Source: JAAXQD01 sp963790095 (GTDB lineage Bacteria; Desulfobacterota; Desulfobacteria; Desulfobacterales; UBA11574). From it: a DNA stretch of 64,000 bases. The position numbers and the translations under genes were made by a program. The notes under the pieces are model-generated. The model searched no databases. It worked only from the letters and a program-made list of their open reading frames with translations, and had not been told where the DNA came from. This document shows positions 44,322 to 53,092 of the stretch, piece after piece. The first letter of the stretch is position 1. Each line of letters opens with the position of its first letter. Location of the stretch: contig CAWBNO010000022.1 of NCBI GenBank assembly GCA_963790095.1, positions 62,001 to 126,000 on the forward strand, written 5' to 3'.

Positions 44322-45026
44322 CTATTTGACCAAGTCTTTGATACTGGCGGCATCGATCTTAATTCCGGGCCCCATGGTCGTAGATATGGCAATACTTTTT
44401 AGGTAGGTCCCCTTACTGGAAGCCGGTTTGAGACGAATAATCGTTTCTAAAAATGCAGATGCATTCTGGACAATCTTATCTACCCCGAAAGAAACTTTAC
44501 CCATTGGGACGTGCACGATCCCGGCTTTTTCAACCTTGAAATCAATTTTTCCTGCCTTGAGCTCTTCGACCGCCCTGGCGATCTCAAAGGTTACGGTTCC
44601 GGTTTTTGCATTGGGCATCAAGCCTCTTGGGCCGAGAAGTCTTCCGATTTTTCCAACAGAACCCATCATATCCGGAGTTGCAACGGCTTTATCAAAACCA
44701 AGCCACCCATCTTTGATTTTTTCTATCAGATCATCGTTTCCGACAAAATCAGCGCCTGCATCGGTCGCTTCTTTCTCTTTTTCACCCTTAGCAAATACGA
44801 GAACCTTGACTTCCTTGCCAAGACCGTTCGGCAAAACCACCGTTCCTCGAACCATCTGATCGGCATGTCTTGGATCCACCCCGAGACGCACCGCAACGTC
44901 AACCGTTTCATCAAAATTGGCATAAGACGCATCGATGGCTATTTGAACGGCTTCACTAATACTCGGTTTTTCCGCTACATCTACCTTTTTACGCGATTCT
45001 GTATACTTTTTACCCCACTTCGGCAT
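44322..45026 (-). CDS. rplA: 50S ribosomal protein L1
   Basis: The 234-residue protein (FDETVDVAVRLGVDPRHADQMVRGTVVLPNGLGK, PDMMGSVGKIGRLLGPRGLMPNAKTGTV) is L1, the mobile stalk protein that also represses the L11 operon in other bacteria. Confidence 0.99.
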   Translation of the reverse strand: MPKWGKKYTESRKKVDVAEKPSISEAVQIAIDASYANFDETVDVAVRLGVDPRHADQMVRGTVVLPNGLGKEVKVLVFAKGEKEKEATDAGADFVGNDDLIEKIKDGWLGFDKAVATPDMMGSVGKIGRLLGPRGLMPNAKTGTVTFEIARAVEELKAGKIDFKVEKAGIVHVPMGKVSFGVDKIVQNASAFLETIIRLKPASSKGTYLKSIAISTTMGPGIKIDAASIKDLVK

Positions 45027-45047
45027 CTTCTTTTGTTCACTCCTTTT

Positions 45048-45470
45048 TTAGACGACCTCAATCCCCATACTTTTAGCAGTACCGGCGATAATCTTACAGG
45101 CACCATCCAAATCGATTGCATTTAAATCGACCATTTTCTGTTTGGCGATATCTTCGAGTTGCTGTCGTGTAACCTGCCCGACCCTTTCCTGCTTTGGGTC
45201 ACCGGCGCCCTTTGCAATCTTCGCCGCCATTTTCAAAAGCACAGATGCGGGCGGCGTTTTGGTGATAAAGGTAAATGATCTGTCCTGAAAGACGGTGATC
45301 ACAACCGGAATGATCATACCTTCATCCTGGGCGGTTCGGGAATTGAACGCTTTACAGAAATCCATGATATTTACGCCGTGCTGCCCCAGTGCCGGGCCAA
45401 TCGGGGGAGACGGATTGGCCTGCCCGGCCGTCACCTGCAGTTTTATCTGTGTCATAACCTTTTTTGCCAT
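45048..45470 (-). CDS. rplK: 50S ribosomal protein L11
   Basis: The 140-residue protein (QIKLQVTAGQANPSPPIGPALGQHGVNIMDFCKAFN, SFTFITKTPPASVLL) is L11, which forms the GTPase-associated centre and the thiostrepton site. Confidence 0.99.
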   Translation of the reverse strand: MAKKVMTQIKLQVTAGQANPSPPIGPALGQHGVNIMDFCKAFNSRTAQDEGMIIPVVITVFQDRSFTFITKTPPASVLLKMAAKIAKGAGDPKQERVGQVTRQQLEDIAKQKMVDLNAIDLDGACKIIAGTAKSMGIEVV

Positions 45471-45586
45471 CTTATCTTATTACTCCTGTTTATTTGCTTG
45501 CCCCGTCAAATGACTTCGGGGTCGTCGGCCTAATTTGGTTTATCCCGATATATCTGCCAATGATTCGCGGCGGAAACCACTGGCGA

Positions 45587-46117
45587 TTAAAGCTTTGCAA
45601 CCTGCACGAACTCGAGTTCCACCGGTGTCGAACGACCAAAGATGCTGACGAGAACTCTGATCTTACCCTTCTCGGGGTTAACCTCATCGACGACGCCGTT
45701 AAAATTCTTAAAAGGCCCGTCTACCACACGAATTTCATCCCCGGTTTCAAAAAAGTATTTCGGCTGTGGTTTAAGTTTTCCGGCCTCCATACGGTTTAGG
45801 ATTTGCTGGGCCTCTTCATCGGATATGGGTGTCGGTTTCTCTCGCCCCCCAAGGAAACCGGTTACCTTTGCAGTGTTGTTGACAATGTGCCAGGTTGCAT
45901 CGTCCAGTTCCATCTTAACCAGTATGTATCCGGGATAGAACTTGCGAGAAGATGTTTTTCTTTTTCCTTTAACCAGTTCGACAATCTCCTCGGTAGGGAC
46001 GACCACCTCTCCGAATTTCTCAGGTTGGGAAAAAGACGCAATTCGTTCCTCCAAGGCCAATTTGACCTTGTTTTCAAATCCGGAATAAACATGGACAATA
46101 TACCATTTAAGCGCCAA
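45587..46117 (-). CDS. nusG: Transcription termination/antitermination protein NusG
   Basis: The NGN domain (KWYIVHVYSGFENKVKLALEERI, YPGYILVKMELDDATWHIVNNT) and the C-terminal KOW domain (GDEIRVVDGPFKNFNGVVDEV) are complete. A TTG start at 46117 gives MALKWYIVHVYSG, the usual family start, with GGGGAG 9 nt upstream. An ATG at 46138 that overlaps the secE stop (ATGA) is an alternative, adding seven residues. NusG links RNA polymerase to Rho or the ribosome. Confidence 0.97.
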   Translation of the reverse strand: MALKWYIVHVYSGFENKVKLALEERIASFSQPEKFGEVVVPTEEIVELVKGKRKTSSRKFYPGYILVKMELDDATWHIVNNTAKVTGFLGGREKPTPISDEEAQQILNRMEAGKLKPQPKYFFETGDEIRVVDGPFKNFNGVVDEVNPEKGKIRVLVSIFGRSTPVELEFVQVAKL

Positions 46118-46134
46118 TTTCCTATTCTCCCCTT

Positions 46135-46527
46135 TCATTGAAGAACCACACGGATGATACTCGACAGGCCAAAGTCCACCACCCCAAGAAAAAGGGATAT
46201 TATCATCACCAGAATCAGCACGACAACCGTAGAGCCTATGGTCTGCTTTCGTGAGGGCCAAACAACCTTTTTCAGCTCTATTTTGACTTCTCTCAGGAAC
46301 TGAATCCAAGTGTCGATGGTGCCTTTTATTTTTCCGGGCTCACCCTTGGTTTTGGACAACGCTTTTGTTCTGGCCAAAGTTTGCGGCTTTTGAACATCTT
46401 TTCCAGAACCTGCAAATAATGCGGTCTTTTTTACGGCAGAATCATTTCCTGCCCGGGGTGATGCCTCGGCTTCGGCATTCTTTCTTCTCTTTTTCTTTGG
46501 ACTTTTTTTTCTTTGTAATCTTGCCAT
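46135..46527 (-). CDS. secE: Preprotein translocase subunit SecE
   Basis: The 130-residue protein has a strongly basic, disordered-looking N-terminal part of about 70 residues. The conserved amphipathic helix follows (IQFLREVKIELKKVVWPSRKQTIGSTVVVLILV), then a single membrane helix. It clamps SecY in the translocon. The secE-nusG-rplK order is universal in bacteria. Confidence 0.96.
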   Translation of the reverse strand: MARLQRKKSPKKKRRKNAEAEASPRAGNDSAVKKTALFAGSGKDVQKPQTLARTKALSKTKGEPGKIKGTIDTWIQFLREVKIELKKVVWPSRKQTIGSTVVVLILVMIISLFLGVVDFGLSSIIRVVLQ

Positions 46528-46656
46528 TATTGCCCTAAACTTAGATTCAAAACAAAACCATCAAATAACACTTGACCACCGGATTGAATCGTAAAAATCA
46601 ACCCGTCAGGAAAATTTTATCGTTGCACGACGTTTTTTTATACTGTCAAAATAATA

Positions 46657-46732
46657 TGGCAGGCCAGGAGGGATTCGAACCCCCAACACCCGGATTTGGA
46701 GTCCGACGCTCTACCGTTGGAGCTACTGGCCT
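46657..46732 (-). tRNA. tRNA-Trp (anticodon CCA)
   Basis: Cloverleaf on the - strand: acceptor AGGCCAG/CTGGCCT, D-arm GCTCCAACGGTAGAGC, anticodon loop CTCCAAA, T-arm GGGGG-TTCGAAT-CCCTC, and an encoded GCCA 3' end. The length is 76 nt. It lies between rpmG and secE, as in many proteobacteria. Confidence 0.97.
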
Positions 46733-46817
46733 ACACCGTTCAACGCCTTTAAAACCCTTTACGTTTATAAAAAACAAACGGCCCTGATTCTCCATGCTGT
46801 TCCGGAAGTAAAACCAT

Positions 46818-46967
46818 TTATTTTGTCTCTTTATGAATCGTGTGTTTCCTACAAAATCTGCAATACTTGCTGAATTCCAGCTTGTCCGGTGTGGTCCGTT
46901 TATTTTTGGTCGTCGTATAGTTTCTTCTTTTGCATTCAGTGCATGCAAGTGTAACAATTATTCTCAC
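46818..46967 (-). CDS. rpmG: 50S ribosomal protein L33
   Basis: The 49-residue protein begins MRIIVTLACTECKRRNYTTT and has a second Cys pair (YCRFCRKHT), so it is the zinc-binding (C+) form. The start is GTG, about 16 nt after the tuf copy 2 stop. The order tuf-rpmG-tRNA-Trp-secE is conserved widely. Confidence 0.96.
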   Translation of the reverse strand: MRIIVTLACTECKRRNYTTTKNKRTTPDKLEFSKYCRFCRKHTIHKETK

Positions 46968-46983
46968 CAGAAGACTCCTTCAG

Positions 46984-48180
46984 TTACTCCTCGATAATCT
47001 CGCTTACCACACCGGCGCCAACCGTCCGACCGCCTTCTCTGATGGCAAACCTGAGTTCTTTTTCCATCGCGATGGGCGTGATCAACTCCGCCGTAATCGT
47101 TATATTGTCTCCAGGCATGACCATCTCTACACCCTCGGGCAACATCAAATTCCCCGTGACGTCCGTCGTCCTGAAATAAAACTGCGGCCGGTAACCGGTG
47201 AAAAACGGCGTGTGACGTCCACCTTCTTCCTTGCTCAAAATGTAGACCTCTGCCCTGAACTTCGTGTACGGCTTGATCGAACCCGGAACCGCAACAACCT
47301 GACCCCGCTCTACCTCGTCTCGCTTGGTCCCACGCATCAATACCCCGATGTTGTCTCCGGCTCGACCCTCATCCAAAAGCTTCCTGAACATCTCCACGCC
47401 CGTACATACCGTCTTCATCGTCGGACGAATCCCGACCACCTCTATGTCGTCCCCCACATGAACCACCCCACGCTCAACACGTCCCGTCACAACCGTCCCA
47501 CGACCCGATATGCTGAAAACATCCTCTATCGGCATCAAAAACGGCTTGTCTATGTCACGCTTGGGCTCGGGTATAAATGAGTCCACCGCTTCCAGTAACT
47601 CAAAAATACACTTGGCTTCCTCGCTGTCAGGATCATCGCTCTCAAGGGCCTTTAATGCACTCCCACGGATGATCGGCGTGTCGTCTCCGGGAAACTCGTA
47701 CTTGTCCAGCAACTCCCGAAGCTCCAACTCAACAAGCTCTATAAGCTCATCATCATCCACCATGTCGCACTTGTTTAAAAATACAACAATCTGCGGAACT
47801 CCCACCTGACGCGCCAACAATATGTGCTCACGGGTCTGAGGCATCGGTCCGTCATCTGCACCAACCACCAAAATGGCGCCGTCCATCTGAGCCGCCCCCG
47901 TGATCATGTTCTTGATGTAATCCGCATGACCCGGACAATCCACATGGGCATAATGACGGTTGACCGTCTCGTACTCAACATGCGCCGTCGCTATGGTTAT
48001 TCCCCGCTCTTTCTCTTCCGGAGCCTTGTCTATCTGATCAAACGGCACAAAATCCGCCATCCCCTTCAAACCCATGTGCTTGGTTATCGCCGCCGTTAGG
48101 GTCGTCTTCCCGTGATCTATATGCCCTATCGTCCCCACATTAACATGCGGCTTGGTCCTCTCAAACTTTTGCTTCGCCAT
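46984..48180 (-). CDS. tuf: Elongation factor Tu, copy 2
   Basis: The 398-residue protein is essentially the same as copy 1 at 31942-33135. The DNA identity extends through the coding region with only isolated silent changes (for example near 47272 and 48097) and stops at the gene ends, the mark of gene conversion. It sits in the tRNA-tuf-rpmG-secE-nusG arrangement, the tufB position of E. coli. Confidence 0.99.
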   Translation of the reverse strand: MAKQKFERTKPHVNVGTIGHIDHGKTTLTAAITKHMGLKGMADFVPFDQIDKAPEEKERGITIATAHVEYETVNRHYAHVDCPGHADYIKNMITGAAQMDGAILVVGADDGPMPQTREHILLARQVGVPQIVVFLNKCDMVDDDELIELVELELRELLDKYEFPGDDTPIIRGSALKALESDDPDSEEAKCIFELLEAVDSFIPEPKRDIDKPFLMPIEDVFSISGRGTVVTGRVERGVVHVGDDIEVVGIRPTMKTVCTGVEMFRKLLDEGRAGDNIGVLMRGTKRDEVERGQVVAVPGSIKPYTKFRAEVYILSKEEGGRHTPFFTGYRPQFYFRTTDVTGNLMLPEGVEMVMPGDNITITAELITPIAMEKELRFAIREGGRTVGAGVVSEIIEE

Positions 48181-48291
48181 CTTCGAAATCCTCCCATGAA
48201 TTTTGGAATTGATTTTTTAATCTGCTTTTTTTAAAAAACGACGTTAATACCTTTCAAGGCCTATTGAGATCGGTTATACCGCCAACAATGC

Positions 48292-48368
48292 TGGAGCCCA
48301 CGACCGGAATCGAACCGGTGAACCTCTTCCTTACCAAGGAAGCGCTCTACCGACTGAGCTACGTGGGC
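48292..48368 (-). tRNA. tRNA-Thr (anticodon GGT)
   Basis: Acceptor GCCCACG/CGTGGGC, D-arm GCTCAGTCGGTAGAGC, anticodon arm CTTCC-TTGGTAA-GGAAG, T-arm ACCGG-TTCGATT-CCGGT, and encoded TCCA end. It lies last in a four-tRNA cluster upstream of tuf copy 2. Confidence 0.97.
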
Positions 48369-48415
48369 ACGCCTTTTTAATTTTTAGGCTCCTTGAAGAC
48401 GGTTAACGTTCAATC

Positions 48416-48491
48416 TGGAGCGGGAGACGAGACTCGAACTCGCGACATCCAGCTTGGAAGGCTAGAGCTCTACCAACTGAGCTACTCCCGC
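48416..48491 (-). tRNA. tRNA-Gly (anticodon TCC)
   Basis: Acceptor GCGGGAG/CTCCCGC, anticodon loop CTTCCAA between CTAGC and GCTGG, T-loop TTCGAGT, and encoded TCCA end; 76 nt. Confidence 0.97.
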
Positions 48492-48643
48492 TAATATTAA
48501 CTGAACGTATCACCTCAAAAATCCATTATCGTCAACAACAAATCCCCTCAAAAAGCGCAGTAAGAGTCATGCAGGAAGCCATGTAGTCTTTTTCGATCCC
48601 GGCAAACAAACCGAAATCTCCTACAACCGACTTACATTGAGGA

Positions 48644-48728
48644 TGGTGGTGGGGGGAGGATTTGAACCTCCGAAGGCTTCGCCGACAGATTTACAGTCTG
48701 TTCCCTTTGACCACTCGGGAACCCCACC
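48644..48728 (-). tRNA. tRNA-Tyr (anticodon GTA)
   Basis: An 85-nt class II tRNA with a long variable arm (GGCGAAGCC-like), acceptor GGTGGGG/CCCCACC, anticodon loop CTGTAAA, and encoded ACCA end. Confidence 0.97.
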
Positions 48729-48750
48729 TGAAAGATATTTTTTTTACCGA

Positions 48751-48826
48751 TGGAGCCAGAGACAGGAGTCGAACCCGCGACATCCTCATTACAAGTGAGG
48801 CGCTCTACCAACTGAGCTACTCTGGC
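48751..48826 (-). tRNA. tRNA-Thr (anticodon TGT)
   Basis: Acceptor GCCAGAG/CTCTGGC, anticodon arm CCTCA-CTTGTAA-TGAGG, T-arm GCGGG-TTCGACT-CCTGT, and encoded TCCA end. It is the first gene of the cluster Thr-Tyr-Gly-Thr-tuf, the same order as thrU-tyrU-glyT-thrT-tufB of E. coli. Confidence 0.97.
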
Positions 48827-48946
48827 AGCACATTCGAAAATTTTCGTTTTTTAGGACAAAATTAATCGGATTGCTTTTTAAACAAACCCCTTGTTCTTCG
48901 AGACGTCAGTTAATTCCATGGATATTGTTTTCTATTAAAACCATTT

Positions 48947-48975
48947 TTTATACTGAGTTTACTAAGAATTAGCAA
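48947..48975 (-). promoter_or_regulatory. Sigma-70 promoter of the tRNA-tuf operon
   Basis: On the - strand TTGCTA, a 17-nt spacer and TATAAA lie about 120 nt before the first tRNA. No other candidate of this quality occurs in the 613-nt gap (48827-49439), whose remaining middle part is AT-rich with no gene. Confidence 0.6.
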
Positions 48976-49233
48976 TCTTGATTTTCAGCGAATATAGCCG
49001 GATTTAGGCCAATATTCAAAATTATACCAATATTTACTTAAAATACCCCTTTTTTTTATCATTTTTCGCAAAAATCGACCGATGAACATCGCGATCATCA
49101 TTTTGTCATTTTTTGTCATAATCGATTAAATTATTGGCAAAAATTCATGCCACACGCCGCCGAACACAATGGGCGGATTCGGATCTGCTTGTTATTACAT
49201 CTTTTTTTTTATGGCCCACAACTCGCCATCCAA

Positions 49234-49250
49234 TGGCATGCAAATTGCTA
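49234..49250 (+). promoter_or_regulatory. Sigma-54 promoter (-24/-12) upstream of the mltD-like gene
   Basis: TGGCATGCAAATTGCTA matches the TGGCAC-N5-TTGCA consensus with the invariant GG and GC 10 nt apart. Transcription would start near 49260, about 180 nt before the gene. Sigma-54 promoters need an enhancer-binding activator; one is encoded at 59517-60506, but a link is only conjecture. Confidence 0.7.
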
Positions 49251-49339
49251 TATCTATATTTCCATAAAAGCAAGAAAAATTTTGATCCGGAAAACGCCCA
49301 TGGATAAAACAATGATGGCGTTGCCAGCCAGATAAAGCC

Positions 49340-49367
49340 TTGACAAGAACGATGATAGTTGTGTAAT
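49340..49367 (+). promoter_or_regulatory. Sigma-70 promoter upstream of the mltD-like gene
   Basis: A perfect TTGACA, a 16-nt spacer and TGTAAT (5/6) lie about 70 nt before the TTG start. Together with the sigma-54 site at 49234 this gives tandem promoters. Confidence 0.7.
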
Positions 49368-49439
49368 CGAACATCAACCCATGAATACCCATTTTTGCTT
49401 ATTTTTCATCCTGAAAACCAGTGAATCGAGGAGTTTGAT

Positions 49440-51356
49440 TTGATAAAATCGCGAGTTCTTTTTCTGCCTGTTTTTCTATGTTTCCTCATCGGCGGATGCG
49501 TTCAGCCTGTCCATAAAAAGTCCGTTTTACAAGACGGCGATTATGTAGTGGATCACGCAACCATTTCTGATCCTTTAAAATCGCCCGACCCTAATGATCC
49601 AAAAAGTTTTGAGGAAAACGATAATGCCGGGTCAGACCCGGCAGGCGCCCACGGGGTTGCAAAGCCCGCCGAAAATGTCGACCCCAAAGACTCAAAATCC
49701 TTTCCTGTGGATTCGGTGGTCACAGAAGATAATACAGAATCTTCAGATTCCAAGGATAAAATAAAAGATAAAAACAGTATCGCAAAAAATTCTATCCCAG
49801 GGGAAAAAATACAACCTGTTTTGGATGAAGCCCTTGTTTTTTGCCAGGCAGCCCAGGATTTTTGGCAAAAGGGAGAACTTGAAAACGCCCTTGAAGCTTT
49901 GGACCATGCCTACGCGTTGATCCTGGGGATAGAAACCGATGACACCGACAAACTCTTTCAGCAGAAAGAAGACCTGCGGTTTATGATTGCAAAACGAATT
50001 CTTGAAATTTATGCCTCCCGAAATATCGTTATCAACGGCAATTACAATGCCATACCCCTGGTGATGAATAAACATGTCCAGAATGAAATCAACCGATTAA
50101 CCAACAACAGTGAAAAAAAATTTTTTATTGAATCCTATAAACGATCGGGGAAGTATCGCGCCTATATCGTATCGGCCCTTAAAGAAGCCGGTCTTCCGGT
50201 TGAATTGTCATGGCTCCCTTTGATTGAAAGCGGCTTCAAGGTCAATGCCCTTTCAAAGGCCAGAGCCCTTGGACTGTGGCAGTTCATTCCTTCCACCGGA
50301 TACAAGTTCGGTCTCAATCGGGACAAATTCATCGACGAAAGGATCGATCCGGTTAAATCGACCCACGCTGCCATCGCCTATTTAAAAGAGCTGCATCAAT
50401 TATTCGGGGATTGGTCGACGGTTCTGGCTGCCTACAATTGCGGGGAGGGAAAGGTACTTCGGGTAATACGGACCCAGAATATAAACTACCTTGACAATTT
50501 CTGGGATCTTTATGAACGTCTTCCTCTGGAAACCGCAAGATATGTGCCCAGATTTATTGCCACCCTTTATATCATTCAAAACAAGGAAAAATACGGTCTT
50601 GATTCAGTACCTCTGCAATCACCATTGGAATTTGAAACCGTCACCCTATCCAAACAGGTCCATCTTAAAAATGTTGCCAAAGAGATCGACGTTCCTTTAG
50701 AAACACTCGTAGAACTCAATCCCGAGCTCCGCTATCAGATCCTTCCCCAGGACCAATACCCCCTCAGGGTCCCCCCGGGCAAAGGAGACCTTCTTCTTGC
50801 AAAACTGGGGAAAATACCGGTTTCATATCCGCCCCAACGTGCGTATGTGTATCACCGAATCAGACCCGGCGAAAGCCTTTCCACCATTGCCAGACGATAC
50901 CATACCAGCGTCAGCCGCATCAAACGCACCAACAACCTGTACCGATCGAATCTCATCGTTGCTGGGAAAACGCTTAAAATACCCCGCCGGGGGACCGTTG
51001 TTTACCCATCGAAAACGGTTACCCCGACCCGATCTGGAATCCCGTCAAACCATGTTGTTAGAAGTGGTGATTCACTCTGGATCATTGCAAAGCGATACGG
51101 TACGACAACAAAAAAGATCCAGGAGTTAAACAACCTGGCCACCACCCACCTGTATATCGGACAGGTTTTAAAGCTCCCGGGTTACACATCCGAAAAAGCG
51201 GACGCCGAGAATTTCAAGACCTATCGGGTCAAACACGGTGACACGCCTTTTCAGATCGCCCAGCTGTACAAAATGCCCTTGGAACGATTTCTTCATATCA
51301 ACCGCTTAACACCCAGGAGTAATATTTTTCCAGGACAGAAACTGTTTGTGGAGTAG
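49440..51356 (+). CDS. mltD: Membrane-bound lytic murein transglycosylase D-like lipoprotein with three LysM domains
   Basis: The 638-residue protein has a lipoprotein signal ending LIGGC with the lipidated Cys20, then a low-complexity Ser/Asp-rich linker to about residue 120. The SLT domain (about 240-345) has catalytic Glu263 in LPLIESGFKVNALSKARALG, plus GLWQFIPSTG and AYNCGEGKV. Three LysM peptidoglycan-binding repeats follow at about 469-514, 538-581 and 593-638. It cleaves glycan strands to anhydro-muropeptides at the cell envelope. The TTG start follows GAGGAG by 6 nt. Confidence 0.93.
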   Translation: MIKSRVLFLPVFLCFLIGGCVQPVHKKSVLQDGDYVVDHATISDPLKSPDPNDPKSFEENDNAGSDPAGAHGVAKPAENVDPKDSKSFPVDSVVTEDNTESSDSKDKIKDKNSIAKNSIPGEKIQPVLDEALVFCQAAQDFWQKGELENALEALDHAYALILGIETDDTDKLFQQKEDLRFMIAKRILEIYASRNIVINGNYNAIPLVMNKHVQNEINRLTNNSEKKFFIESYKRSGKYRAYIVSALKEAGLPVELSWLPLIESGFKVNALSKARALGLWQFIPSTGYKFGLNRDKFIDERIDPVKSTHAAIAYLKELHQLFGDWSTVLAAYNCGEGKVLRVIRTQNINYLDNFWDLYERLPLETARYVPRFIATLYIIQNKEKYGLDSVPLQSPLEFETVTLSKQVHLKNVAKEIDVPLETLVELNPELRYQILPQDQYPLRVPPGKGDLLLAKLGKIPVSYPPQRAYVYHRIRPGESLSTIARRYHTSVSRIKRTNNLYRSNLIVAGKTLKIPRRGTVVYPSKTVTPTRSGIPSNHVVRSGDSLWIIAKRYGTTTKKIQELNNLATTHLYIGQVLKLPGYTSEKADAENFKTYRVKHGDTPFQIAQLYKMPLERFLHINRLTPRSNIFPGQKLFVE

Positions 51357-51420
51357 CCGACCCTCGATTGAGCTATTCCAGGGGACGGGGAGTTTTTCTT
51401 TTAAACTCTCAAATAAAGCG

Positions 51421-51494
51421 GAATGAATGATCAGCAGCGTAATCGTGCATTGTTTGAATGCATGAGTTTGTACGATGCAGTTGCTGATTATTCA
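51421..51494. repeat. Imperfect hairpin of about 30-bp arms
   Basis: The left arm GAATGATCAGCAGCGTAATC pairs with the right arm GATGCAGTTGCTGATTATTC, with further pairing inside around TGCATTG/TGCATGA. It lies in the 258-nt gap after the transglycosylase gene, with no T-run. Confidence 0.6.
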
Positions 51495-51614
51495 TGGAGC
51501 GGCTAAGTTAATAAAACATCCCGAACCCTCAGGTATATCGTTGGGAGGCAGGGTACGGATCCGCGTTGGTATACATATGCTGATTTTGCCGTCATTTCCG
51601 AGTGGGGCCTTAAA

Positions 51615-52295
51615 ATGCATAAAATTTCCATCAAGCAGATTCCCGCAGGACCGTTTCAGGTTTTAACCTATCTGGTGGTATGCCCCCGGACGCGCCATTC
51701 GGTGATCATTGATCCCGCCGGAGATGAAGACAAACTTTTAAGCTTAATTCAAACCGAAAGGCTCCGGGTTAAATACATTCTGAACACCCATGGTCATGCC
51801 GATCATGTATTGGGGAACGCGAAGCTGAAAGATGCTCTCAAAATTCCAGTGTGCATGCATGAAGACGAAAACCGCTTTTTTTCCCTTCCGGAAGTACGAG
51901 AGGAATCTTCCCGTGAACTGGGGCTGCCACCGCCGGATCCTGCGGATATAACGCTCAAAGACGGAGACACCCTCGAAGCGGGAACCCTCAAAATAAAGGT
52001 TATCCACACACCGGGGCATACACCGGGGTCAGTCTGCTATTATGTCGACGGCAACCTCTTTTGCGGCGACACCCTGTTTGTCGGTGCCGCGGGAAGGACC
52101 GATTTAATCGGTGGATCCTTAGAGGCCCTTATCGAGTCCATAGAGAAAAAACTGATGGTGCTTCCTAAAGAGACCCGGGTCTGGCCGGGCCACGATTATG
52201 GAGAAAGCCCCACCTCCACCATCGGCAGAGAGATGGCGGAAAATCCGTATATTACCGATTTTATCCTGAACTTAGGGGTTTCGCCCCAATTGTAA
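51615..52295 (+). CDS. MBL-fold hydrolase, glyoxalase II-like
   Basis: The 226-residue protein has HGHADH (residues 59-64), HTPGHTPGSVCYY, GDTLFVGAAGRTDLIGG and VWPGHDYG, the full metal site of glyoxalase II/persulfide dioxygenase-like enzymes. The GRTD element and PGHDYG ending are typical of thiol-ester or persulfide-acting members; which substrate is used is open. It is a distant paralogue of the protein at 9724-10350. Confidence 0.92.
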   Translation: MHKISIKQIPAGPFQVLTYLVVCPRTRHSVIIDPAGDEDKLLSLIQTERLRVKYILNTHGHADHVLGNAKLKDALKIPVCMHEDENRFFSLPEVREESSRELGLPPPDPADITLKDGDTLEAGTLKIKVIHTPGHTPGSVCYYVDGNLFCGDTLFVGAAGRTDLIGGSLEALIESIEKKLMVLPKETRVWPGHDYGESPTSTIGREMAENPYITDFILNLGVSPQL

Positions 52296-52296
52296 T

Positions 52297-52442
52297 GGTG
52301 GAATGCTGGAATAATGGAATAATGGTTTCTGGAATAATGCAATATTGGGTTAATGGTAAAATTTGCGATGACGATAAAATTAAAATGGCTAATATCCTTT
52401 TAAAAACCAATCTTCCAGTATTCCACTATTCCATTATTCCAT
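52297..52442. repeat. Inverted repeat of TGGAATAATGG units
   Basis: The left part has tandem TGGAATAATGGAATAATGG (about 52308-52326), preceded by TGGTGGAATGC. The right part (52415-52442) has CCAGTATTCCACTATTCCAT, its approximate complement. About 90 nt of AT-rich DNA lie between. The element starts right at the stop codon of the MBL gene. Confidence 0.8.
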
Positions 52443-52518
52443 TTTTCAGGCAAGCGTTCAAGCCTCAAAAAATAGCCTATTTTTTCAATAAGTTGTAGAA
52501 TTCCCGAGACGTTGAATT

Positions 52519-53067
52519 ATGACCCCATTTACTGATTTGAAAAAAACAGGCAAAAAATTATTTGGCGACTTTGGTGCCTGGGCCTTTGACGAATGGAAAA
52601 CGTTGAATGAGACGTTTTTCAACGGAGAGATGATCCCCGGAGAAATTATTTGGGGTTCCACACCCAACGACAGGAGCCTGGGCTATTATATTGCAGCTGA
52701 AAATCTTATCTGTTTACATAAAAATTTAATGCGGCCGATCTATCCGACGAGCCATCTCAAATGGAGATTTCGTCATTTTAATAAAAGAAAGGCCGGAGAC
52801 GTTCTGTTACATGAGATGATTCACCAAAGGATTCATCAGACCGGTGGATGGGTGGGAGAAACCAGTCATAACAACGAACGGTTTGTTGAAGAAGTCAATC
52901 GAATTGCAAAACTGTTGGGCATGGACATCAAGGCCAGGGTCATTGAACCCGGAACCGCCCAGGGCAAGACCTCCCGGCCCCTTGAACCCGGATGTCTAAC
53001 CCTTGGTGAACTCATCCATTTCCCATATGCATCCAGGAACGCCAACTATTATTACGACATGCTTTAA
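52519..53067 (+). CDS. SprT-like zinc metalloprotein
   Basis: The 182-residue protein carries H98-E99-M-I-H102 in DVLLHEMIHQRIHQTGGW followed by NNERFVEEVNRIAKLLGM. This is the HExxH and downstream helix of the SprT/SprT-like (SPRTN-related) family of zinc peptidases. The N-terminal LNETFFNGEMIPGEIIWGS matches the usual SprT fold start. No C-terminal zinc ribbon is seen, unlike full SprT. A role in DNA-protein crosslink or stress proteolysis is family inference only. Confidence 0.82.
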   Translation: MTPFTDLKKTGKKLFGDFGAWAFDEWKTLNETFFNGEMIPGEIIWGSTPNDRSLGYYIAAENLICLHKNLMRPIYPTSHLKWRFRHFNKRKAGDVLLHEMIHQRIHQTGGWVGETSHNNERFVEEVNRIAKLLGMDIKARVIEPGTAQGKTSRPLEPGCLTLGELIHFPYASRNANYYYDML

Positions 53068-53092
53068 CGATTCGAGATTTTTGAAAACCATT

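Noticed and set aside
44169..44402. 77-residue + strand frame in the rplA-rplJ gap
   Set aside because: It overlaps the rplA end antisense and the region is better explained as the leader of rplJ with an L10-type RNA element.
52297..52442. Possible CRISPR array from the repeated TGGAATAATGG units
   Set aside because: Units are short, adjacent without unique spacers of constant length, partly inverted, and no cas genes are present.
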